DNA of 30,611 nucleotides, taken from positions 59,560-90,170 of the forward strand of contig KN887036.1 in the NCBI GenBank assembly GCA_000934455.1, in the 5' to 3' direction. Positions within the stretch are counted from its first letter, which is position 1. Each line of letters starts with the position of its first letter. The notes beneath the pieces are model-generated. The model was not told the DNA's origin. It did no database searches and saw nothing but the letters and a program-made list of their open reading frames with translations. This DNA comes from Apostichopus parvimensis (lineage: Eukaryota > Echinodermata > Holothuroidea > Aspidochirotida > Stichopodidae). Shown piece by piece: positions 22,339-30,611 of this stretch. A program made the position numbers and the translations under genes.

Positions 22339-24625
22339 TTAAAGAAAAGTGCAACATAGTCTCCTTTTCCTTCTTCGATTGGTATCAAAGGCTAGTTGAA
22401 AAGATTGCGTCTCCAGAGTATTTCCGTTTTTAACTTTTGTTGACTCATGATTAGTCCAAATCTTTTGAGCTATATCACTGAACATTTCCTCTGTATGAAT
22501 GTCATCCTTTGCTGATATTTGGTAGCTTGCCTCAATGTCAGTAAGTTCTCTCGACCAAACCTCTGCTTGTTCCAGAGTGTTCCTTTCTGGACTGAATTGC
22601 TGCGGTTCTAAGTCAATCTTGTTTCCGACCAAAAACAATTGAGCGGAGGGCGAAATGTTCAAACAATCTCTTCGCCAATCAGGAATTGCGTGGAGGGACA
22701 TATGATCTGCGACATCGTACACCAAGACGGCACCCTCGGCTTCTCTGAAGTAGTTATCGGTTAGGGAATGAAGTCGTTCCATGTTCGCGGTGTCCCAAAG
22801 AGTAAGCTGACAAAAATCGAAAGACACAAACATTAAATTCCTACATGATGAAATATAATATTGACGGACTGATAGGAAACGTGATAACCCTAGAATACTG
22901 TAACATCTAAGTGCTTGTATTAATATCACCCTAGAGCAGATCTCTCTAATGTCAAGGAAATGAATTTAGAAAATACTTTTGTTTAATTACAAAAGTTTTG
23001 GGAAGTTTACAGTAAGCAAATGTAATGGAAGGTTTATTCTGGTGGTTGAAGTTGATTGCATTAACAAAATTGCTGGAAATTTATAAATTATTCAGGTAGA
23101 ACTAGTGTCATATCATAGAATTTTCACTTCTGGTAATATTTTGTAAATTTATGCACCTGGCAACAGCAGAGCAAATAACATCATCATGGCAATGTTCTGT
23201 TAATAATTTGCTCATCTTTGTAAAAATTACTGAAATCATTTACCCACAGAAGAAAATATTTCTACAGGAAATTTGCATTTTAATTGACATTTTTAATACA
23301 GTGAACATTAACAGGATTTGCAAAATTGTATCATACATCAGGGAAAAGTTTTATCCAGTACCGTATCACACTGAAAATTGCTATATTAAATGGGCAAATT
23401 GCTATACATGGTGCAAATATGCATATATGCAGTTCTTGTACACAGTTACCATAATATTTTATAAGAGGCAAAGTTCAAAGCCTTTGATAAATATTTGAAC
23501 AGTACCATTTGTTAACAGTATTTATTTAAACAGAATTTATTTGAACAGTAATTATTCCCTGCATTTCAGGGATAAATCAACAAGAGGATTTATACAAAAG
23601 GCAAAGTTTTTGACAAAACATCTAAGATGATTACATCCCAGACAATCTGCTGTGATCCACTTACTGGAGTAACAAATGTTTTAGTCAGTTGACATACTGT
23701 ATGTGCGTTACATTCTAACAATCGTAGATCTCGAATTAGAAACAAGTTACTAAGATGGGGTTTTCAACTACATTAAAGCAGCATTTTGCGTCCTTTACTA
23801 TAATTTTCTCAACCTCACTGACTCCACTGTGCCATAACTACATACATAACTAGCTTATCTATTTAAATCTTACTTCAAATGGTGGCATAAAAGTCGAAAA
23901 ATTTGCAACTTTCAACTTTGTTTTTCTCCAAGAAATTTTCCGTTGGGATCCCAATAAACCTCGCCGATAATATGAATATTTAAACACTACGAACGTCATT
24001 GACTAATACATAATAAAACACCATTCTTGATTTGTGTACAGTCTATATGGCAGTTGTACCAGGGAGTTCCATAACAACTCCCTGGTTGTACCTGGTATGT
24101 AAAAAACTCGATGGACATGTCAAAAAAGTAGAAAACGGGGACCAAACGCAAAATGCTGCTTTAAAAGTGAGGGATAGTTTTCTTTTTGGGGTAAAGCGTT
24201 ACATCTTCAACTGGAATATTTCTTGCTGTGACTGCTTTGGGCACTTATCAAATACCGAATCGATAACCGTGCAGCTGTTATCTTTAGACAGAAGACAGAA
24301 GTGTTTTGTGAGACTCAACGTCTGGCAACTTCAAACCTGCTTGTTTTGTGTTTCTCACAGGTGTGTATCGCATGTGACGGTGGCGTCTTTGAATTGGGCA
24401 ACAGACATTTCGATAAGACTACCTTGTGGTGGGCCTTAGAATAATTACCTCAACAGGAACACCCTTTGGACCTACAGGAAATTCTCTGCTGCAGTGACAG
24501 GAGCTGGTTGTGTGTGAGTGTTTATCCACGGCTTGATATCTGTTATATAAGGTTGTTTTCCCGACACCTGATTCTCCAAGGAGGATGACCTTGAATTGGA
24601 CTGGTTTATTATCTGGATACTGCAT
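22339..24625 (-). CDS. Rab-like small GTPase with atypical switch regions, two coding exons
   Basis: Coding exons on the minus strand are 24625-24449 and 22806-22339, joined in phase 0 (donor GTAATT, acceptor TTTTTGTCAG), giving 214 residues. Residues 17-24 are a P-loop, GESGVGKT. The G3 block is WDTANMERL (D64), where Rabs have DTAGQE: Gly is Asn and the catalytic Gln is Met. NKID and SAKD supply the base-recognition motifs. Switch I (about residues 36-50) is Ser/Thr/Cys-rich and lacks TIGxDF. The tail RRRKRRLCCTFL is polybasic and ends in a C-a-a-L box, suggesting geranylgeranylation and membrane attachment. The start was chosen because an acceptor (TTCTGTAG at about 24634) lies just upstream, implying a 5' untranslated exon that was not found; a more distal ATG at 24673 would lie in that intron. 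The subfamily is not recognised. The intron holds a transposon copy. Confidence 0.87.
23773..24164. mobile_element. TTAA-flanked non-autonomous DNA transposon, short inverted copy
   Basis: Same termini as 9520-10143 (TTAAAGCAGCATTTTG and its complement) and homologous interior in the opposite orientation, 392 bp. Compared with the long copy it lacks about 230 bases between the TTTTTTACATA block and the GTACAACCAGG block. The centre has a perfect hairpin with arms CCAGGGAGTT and AACTCCCTGG around a 7-base loop (24059-24085). It sits in the GTPase intron. The 135-codon frame 24032-24439 crosses it and is not a gene. Confidence 0.88.
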
Positions 24626-27534
24626 TGTTCGATCTACAGAAGGTAAGAGAAACGAGATGATCCCTCGCAACATTAGATTTCTTCCCTTTACTTATTGAAA
24701 GACGAAATCATAACTGCACCATTCTGAGGTGTATCTGATATGATGTTTATTTTTTTGCCAGACATATGGGGGGGGGGGTGAGGGGCATGATTAATACTAA
24801 TAATTATCTTACTCAAAGTGACCAAAATAGTGACCCAAAACTGCTAGAAATACAGAAACGGTCATTAAACTTCCAAAATGTACAACACACATAAAATTCA
24901 TCTCGGCTTTGACAAGTAACAGGAACATCTATTTCCAACATATTCATGAATAATTATCTGACAACCCGTGTTAGCAATGAGGAAGTTTTTTTCCCAATTG
25001 AGAGAAGGGCAGGTAGTTCTGGAAATATCTCTTAATTTTCTGCGTGGTATTCAGGAAATAATTTATAAATATTGCATAGCAAACTGATATGCATAATGGC
25101 CAACTTGCTACACAAACTTCAAAGATGTATATATAGCACTTTTTGAATACAGAAATTATAGTCTTTTATAAGAGACAAACTTCAGGGTCTCGATGACTAC
25201 CAGTGGCGGAGCTAGGGGTATTGGTCAAGGGGGGCGAGAATGGTCTGTAGGGGCGATTTCGACACTATCTAAGCAGAGCGCCACCACAGGTTGGCGCGGA
25301 GCGTACAGAAATTTTTTGAGTAAAGATACTCCCTAGATCGCCGGAAATGACCCTTTACTGGCCTTGCTAATTTGCAGATAAACAAAGAATAAATAGGTGT
25401 CATTGCCAACAAAATGTGACAAATGTCAATAGGTAGATGAGAGCGCAATAAAAAAGTCAATAATCGTGAATAATAAAAAGTGGTAAAAAGCTGAAAAGGG
25501 CGCCAGCAGTCCATTTGAGTCAGTCAGGAGGAGCATCCGCCCCCCCCCCCCCTGACTGTATGGGCGCTCCACCACTGATGACTACCAAGTACAAAATTTG
25601 ATACTTAACTGTGCATTATTAATGAAAATTAAAATATTGCAAAGGAACACCATATAGTTACATTATCAATGTATACCTCAATTATTAGTAGTTGAGCAGC
25701 ATTAGCGAGTGCTGTAACAGTAAATGACCATTTCTAAACAAACCGCTTTCAGAATTATCAGTAAGAGCAATTTCCAAGGATTTTGCTGATCTCAATAATG
25801 GAACAAGCAATGAAAATAGGATTCCAACAGTTCTGTGATAGATCAGCCTAGTTGAGTGTGCCGACTTCACTGTAACCGAATTGCTTAAAATCTATTTACT
25901 ACATCATCAGGAAAAGAAGCATTGTGCTCATGTCCTAATTAACAGTCCGCTGTTACAATAGGAATGCTTTTCATGCTCTTTATCTCAAAGTTATTCATGT
26001 GATCAATGTGAAATTTAATCATGAGAGTGATTCTTATTTCTTGGACTCACAGACTGAAAGAAACCTACTAGACCAACAAAACTGACGAAACACACACATG
26101 TATGATTTCTTGAATGTCCCTAATTCATTGGAGAACACCATGCATATATAGTTTGTCATTTAACGCAAAGTTTCAGTGGAGTATAAACATAATTCAGGCG
26201 TCCAAATGAACTGCTGTTGAACTTACAAGTTACATACAGTAACTAACGTTGTGCTAAGGTGATATAACCCACACCTTTGGCTAAATTATGGTTCCTTTAG
26301 CCTACTGCATGTGGGGTTTGTAAATTTATGAATAATTTGGCATTTTGAAATGCACATTCAACCTTATAATTTTCTAACTTACGATACGAATAAAAACATG
26401 GCATATTACCCAAATAACAAAATTGCGACGATAACGAGTACTTCCGGTAGATTAGAAAAACTGTTAGGCCTTCTTAACGTTAGTACTATATTAGCTGAAT
26501 GTCTAACGTTGCGGTGATATTGGTGAGTCCAGCACTAACAGTAGCCTAGAACTGCAGCCAGGTCAGTGTGGTTGTTGGTCGATACTTGTCTGAATTCCGA
26601 CATGAAATTTCTTTGATTCTAGTCCATCAATAGCATGTTGGTGTACTTTATAAAAGAGGTAGAACACGAGGGTGATTACCGTAAAACTAGCACTTCCTAC
26701 TTTCTGGTGGCATGAACATTTGCTACTCCAGTAGTAGTACTAAGTAGTATCAGTAACTAAGTACAATAGATAATTGGTAATATTTTGAGTGTGCAATTTT
26801 GACCAGATGAGACTTGAGAGTTGAGTCACCTTGACAGGTACCTTACAATTACATAAACATGCAGAAGAGAGCTATCCAAGTATGCGTGGGCCTATTTCGA
26901 TTATGATTTATTTCTGTTTACAAGAGATTGTAATCCTTGTCATTAAAGAAAACGCATAAATGCTACTTTGATTTGATAGTATGATCTTTACAATTATAAA
27001 ATTTCTGCAAATTAATTAATCTGGGAATTTCCCCGAAAAGATTTATCGCGATTTTTTTAAATTATGGCGGCCTATGATTGCCACAGAAACATATAAGGAC
27101 ATCACAGATCGCGTTGGAAGTCATCCATTTTCCTTGTATGGAGGGAAAATAATATGTTTTCTAGTAGAACAAGACTAAAAGAGATTATTGAGACAGCATG
27201 ATATCTGAACTAATGCAAATGATAATTTGGCAAATCTTGCAATATTAGGTTGAACTGTGAAGGTTGCAATGTTTTACTTATTGGGCATATTATTGTATCT
27301 TAAAAGAAACAAAGCTTAAAAAATCCGGGAAAAAATCCGAAAATAATGTTGTGAGTTGTAATGGCATTTATAAGCTCCCATGAAATACACACAAACACAA
27401 TTACGCATGGGTACCGCTGTTTACAAGAGCTAAATTTGGTGGTAATCTTTGAACCTTCACCCAACCTATTCACGAGATCAAGACGCTGATTACATACTGA
27501 AGTCGGGATACAACACTAACACACGAGAATCACC
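24626..27534. other. Divergent intergenic region between the GTPase and KDSR
   Basis: The two genes point away from each other, so promoters for both, and the missing 5' untranslated exon of the GTPase, should lie here. I could not place that exon: several donor-like sites exist on the minus strand (for example near 26221 and 26377) without deciding evidence. Other contents are an 11-base G run (24768-24778), the hAT-type MITE at 25201-25577, and an ETS-like ACTTCCGG near 26440. No ORF in the region looks coding. Confidence 0.55.
25201..25577. mobile_element. hAT-type MITE with perfect 8-bp target-site duplication
   Basis: The left end is CAGTGGCGGAGC and the right end reverse-complemented is CAGTGGTGGAGC, giving 12-base terminal inverted repeats with one mismatch. 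The 8 bases ATGACTAC occur immediately before (25193-25200) and immediately after (25578-25585) the element, an exact target-site duplication. Eight-base duplications with CAGNGG-type ends are diagnostic of hAT elements. The 377-bp interior is non-coding and includes a 13-base C run at 25540-25552. Confidence 0.95.
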
Positions 27535-30471
27535 ATGGAAGCGTCGGTTTTTCTAATAGTCGCTATCTCCTTGTTTTTCGCCATAGTTGTTCTGATCTAC
27601 ATATTATCCCCATTAATTTCTCCATCCGTCCTCAAACTGGATAGATCTCACGTTATTGTAAGTTTCAACATGATCGTTACTCTTGCATAACTGTTAATGT
27701 TATTGCTAAGTGCTATTGCTGACTGCAAGTTAGGCCTAGGGGCCTATGCTAGACCTAAGCCAAAGTTAAGCCTTTGCTTACTAGGCCTAAATAACTTATT
27801 ATCATAATATTAATAACAGTAGGCCTAACAGATAGCGCTTAATACAATTACACCTCTAGGACAGAGAGCAACAATCTAGACTGCTGCACATACACAAACC
27901 ATTTAGCCTAAGTTGGCACTTGGCAGTGACAACTAATGTAACAAAAGACCTTGAAATAGCAAAAAGGAATTCTACATGGTGAGGAGTATGTGGATGCTTC
28001 CACTGTAAGTCTTCTTACAAGGGTAACTTCACACTAGAAAATGCCCAAATTGTGCTAAGTTTCTTTAGGATGTATAATGTTAGGCTGCTATATGGGACTA
28101 ACATTATGTAGGGAGACTGCAAAATTGAGCCTTACTACAAAGTTAGGAATAGTCAACCTATTACTACTAGGCCTAGCACAATACAGATTTTACAATACAA
28201 AATCAAACATCACCAGACTTCGAAACCATGCATTGATAAACTTGCATTAGAACGTCTACTATGCGTTTTCATACAACCATAGTGCCCAATGGATATATCA
28301 ATTTCTAATGTTTTTTAGTAGAGCTTACAGGTCACTCGAGGTTGTGGCAAAAGTCTCAAACTTGTACAGAGGCCGTAGTGTAGTTTAAGTACTCTGATAC
28401 ATCGGCTTGATCTTTGGAAAACAGATTTGGTTTGTAAGTGCAAGTCCCTTAGGATTTCTTATCTGTTGTTGTAACAACAATATACCCTAGATGTGCTAAC
28501 TGTTGGCAAGGTGGCCCAGACCGTCTGCAATGTGACCCAGGTATGAGTTAGCCCCAAATTGAACAAATGCCAACTGTACTAAAACAGAGAGATTATCAGA
28601 TAACATATGTATTGGATTACATATGGGACAATTACAGCTAAACTTGTTGCAATGAAAACAGTGAAGCACGTAGTGAACTGCAGTATACTGTACATTCTTG
28701 CAGTTTAGCTAATGATTTGATTTATTTTATACCAATGGAAAGCTTGGGTAAGTACTATAAAAAACTGATGACAAAATTGTCACACTTTTGGTATCTGCTT
28801 TCATGTTAAATAATGGTAGCTTTTAAAGTAGAGGAGTTTATATTTTCATAATACATGACATCTGCATAAATACTTTTGTCCTATCAGATCACAGGTGGCT
28901 CCAGTGGTATTGGAAAGGCTGTTGCCGCTGAGGTTTTAAAACTGGGGGCGAGCGTTACTATTCTTGGTCGTGACCAGGTAAGAGCTAGGCCTTGTTGTCG
29001 ATATGTGACAAAATGAGCAGTGAGTACTGTTTCTGAAACTTATTATTCAATAAACTCCTGATTGAACCTGGAAATTGAACATAACATCATTTTCATAGTG
29101 CTCGGTTTGTCCAAACCTTGTGAAGGGAAATGGTAGGTGTAGATGTGTCCTGCTTCCCCCCTCTTCCAACTTTATTCGTTTTGATGTCTTTTTTTCTTAG
29201 GACTTCTTTATCTTAGACCTTACTTAGAGTAATATTTAGAATTGCATGTTAATGTTATCTTAGTTAAGTTTAGTTTAGTTTAGTAGAAAAAAAGGATCAG
29301 GAGGGACACTCAATTCCCCATCAAGGACCCTTATGTCAGAATGGCACTATTCCGGGTAAGAATATTGTCAAGCAACTGTTTCTCAAGTCAGTATATAGTC
29401 ATTTCATGTATCTGTGTTGAATATCCTTGTCTAGCTGTTACATAGTTGTCACTTTTTTTCTCAATAGCATTTTTTCCCCATTCGTTTTTCTTTTTTTCAT
29501 AACAGTTATCTGTGCTTGCTTTGTCTTTTGTAGGGACGTCTTAAACAAGCAAAACACGACTTGGAGAAATTTATAAGAGACCAATCTCATCAGGTATGGT
29601 TCCATGTGTCGATGGTTTGACCGTTTGACCGCATTATGTACACTCTCTACATAACTGCCAATGTGCTAAGGTATTATACAACCTCACTATGTAACTGGAT
29701 ACGTGTTAAAACCATATGCAACCTCTATCTAAACTCTTGAATTGCTTTAAAGGTATTAAACAAGCATATCAAGATGACACACTCACAACATAACTGCCAA
29801 TGTGCTGAGATGTTTACACAAAGTTCTCATGATGTAATTATAAATCTTTAAGATTATTACACAATCCTCTGCTCTACGTAATTTTATGATTTGCTTTATA
29901 GATATTATACATTGGTATAGATATTACAGTACTCAGAACATAACTGCCACTGTGCTGAGATATTTACACGACTCATTATGTAACTTTATATAAGGCATTT
30001 ACATAACCATGTTGGTCACTCTTGGTTTGCTTAGGTTTTATATAAGGACGTTAGGATTGCCCAACCCACTACCGTAAGTTTAGAGAGTTCAGTAGGAATC
30101 ACACTGCTCACTTCGTAAGACACAACTCACTGTGTATTAACTGCACGATCTGTTAAGGTATTTTACAACTCTCTATTTACCCCTTGAGTGGCTACAGTAG
30201 ATACATCATCTCTATGTAAGTGTATTTTAAACGATTATTTGATTTATTTCCCTCTCTGCATAAATAATATCATTTGGCATGTGTTACAACTCCCTTAATT
30301 GTAACCCTTGATTTTTTAGGATGTTACACAAATCTACTTTTTGGGCAAGATGATAATTATTTTGAAGAAAAAGAAATAACCTCTCATTCTCCATTGCTAC
30401 TCCAGAGGATTCTTTGTATTTCGGTTGATGTCTCTAAAGATTATTCGACAGTGGAAAAGGCCATATCAGAG
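27535..30471 (+). CDS. KDSR: 3-ketodihydrosphingosine reductase, 5' part (runs off the right edge)
   Basis: Exons seen: 27535-27657, 28888-28977, 29534-29593, 30406-30471, all phase 0, encoding the first 113 residues; the human protein is about 332, so roughly two thirds lies beyond the window. The enzyme reduces 3-ketodihydrosphingosine to dihydrosphingosine with NADPH, the second step of sphingolipid synthesis, at the cytosolic face of the ER. The start is in CACCATGG. Residues about 5-27 form a hydrophobic anchor (VFLIVAISLFFAIVVLIYIL) followed by SPLISPSVL, close to the human SPLISP motif. The Rossmann NADPH motif TGGSSGIGKA opens exon 2, and LCISVDVSKDY in exon 4 matches the conserved Asp that lines the cofactor. 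The catalytic Ser/Tyr/Lys are downstream and unseen. The exon 4 acceptor at 30405 was preferred over 30319 because only it keeps phase and family alignment. Confidence 0.96.
29640..30040. repeat. Old ~42-bp tandem repeat in KDSR intron 3
   Basis: Diverged units of about 40-44 bases recur, each with a core like CATAACTGCCAATGTGCT, then a GGTATTATACA-type block and a CTCACTATG-type block. Clear cores start near 29650, 29790 and 29940, with weaker units between (ATGTAACTGGATACGTG, GATGTAATTATAAATC). Fainter units may continue to about 30190. The divergence implies an old array. Confidence 0.7.
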
Positions 30472-30611
30472 GTGAGTGTGAACACCTGAAGAAAAACATT
30501 TTGATTTATGAAATAACTTAATTGGCCCCTGCTTGTGCCATATCAGAGGTTAGGGTGAACACCTGAAGAAAAACATTTTGATTTTTGAAATATCTTAATT
30601 GGCCCCTGCTT
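30461..30611. repeat. 77-bp tandem duplication across the end of KDSR exon 4
   Basis: The sequence from CCATATCAGAGG at 30461 recurs from 30538, a 77-base period, and is still matching at the window edge with only a few substitutions. The first copy includes the last 11 bases of exon 4 and its donor GTGAGT. In the second copy the donor position reads GTTAGG, a weaker site. The array may continue beyond the window. Confidence 0.93.

Noticed and set aside
23151-23498. 115-codon plus-strand frame in the GTPase intron
   Set aside because: AT-rich translation full of Ile/Tyr/Lys, no domain, no homologue recognised, antisense to the gene.
24032-24439. 135-codon plus-strand frame
   Set aside because: It begins inside the TTAA transposon and crosses into intron and the opposite-strand exon border, so it has no consistent gene content.
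24626-24673. Upstream ATG at 24673 as the GTPase start
   Set aside because: A TTCTGTAG acceptor at about 24634 lies between it and the ATG at 24625, and the extra residues are unlike Rab N-termini.
25269-25514. 81-codon minus-strand frame
   Set aside because: It lies entirely inside the hAT MITE and has no transposase motif.
30274-30405. Earlier KDSR exon 4 start at the TTTTTTAG of 30319
   Set aside because: That acceptor breaks the phase set by exon 3 and adds residues absent from the family. The acceptor at 30405 fits both.
1-30611. tRNA or rRNA genes
   Set aside because: I looked for tRNA arm and T-loop (GGTTCRA) patterns and rRNA-like GC-rich blocks and saw none. A covariance-model scan would be needed to exclude small RNAs.

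Overview
The window is animal nuclear DNA. Short exons with GT-AG borders and matching phases are separated by AT-rich introns, the proteins are clear metazoan orthologues, and non-autonomous transposons and tandem repeats are frequent. I infer a marine invertebrate deuterostome, most likely an echinoderm and possibly a sea cucumber. That rests on overall style and on scattered AGGCCTA-type motifs, so the species is not established.

Layout. Positions 1-405 hold a (CATA)n microsatellite and a decayed non-LTR retrotransposon reverse-transcriptase tail on the minus strand. Positions 1910-11331 (+) hold a DEPDC7-like gene: nine well-supported exons plus one proposed first exon. One of its introns carries a 40-bp minisatellite and another a TTAA-flanked inverted-repeat transposon. 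Positions 11332-15767 are intergenic, with two copies of a foldback MITE and one exon-like orphan segment. Positions 15768-19465 (+) hold a complete six-exon NDUFS3 gene. Its first intron contains a MITE carrying a small ORF and a CRE-like site, and its fifth intron contains a 114-base N gap. Positions 19466-22338 are the NDUFS3 3' region and intergenic DNA. Positions 22339-24625 (-) hold a two-coding-exon, Rab-like small GTPase with altered switch regions. Its intron carries a second, inverted and shortened copy of the TTAA element. Positions 24626-27534 are the divergent intergenic region, with a hAT-type MITE flanked by a perfect 8-bp target-site duplication. From 27535 to the right edge (+) lies the 5' part of KDSR (four exons), with an old ~42-bp tandem repeat in intron 3 and a 77-bp duplication across the end of exon 4.

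The four genes do not form a pathway: DEPDC7 is linked to signalling, NDUFS3 to mitochondrial complex I, the GTPase probably to membrane traffic, and KDSR to sphingolipid synthesis in the ER membrane. The more unusual content is the atypical GTPase, the ORF-bearing MITE, paired copies of two MITE families within 15 kb, and tandem repeats lying against splice sites.
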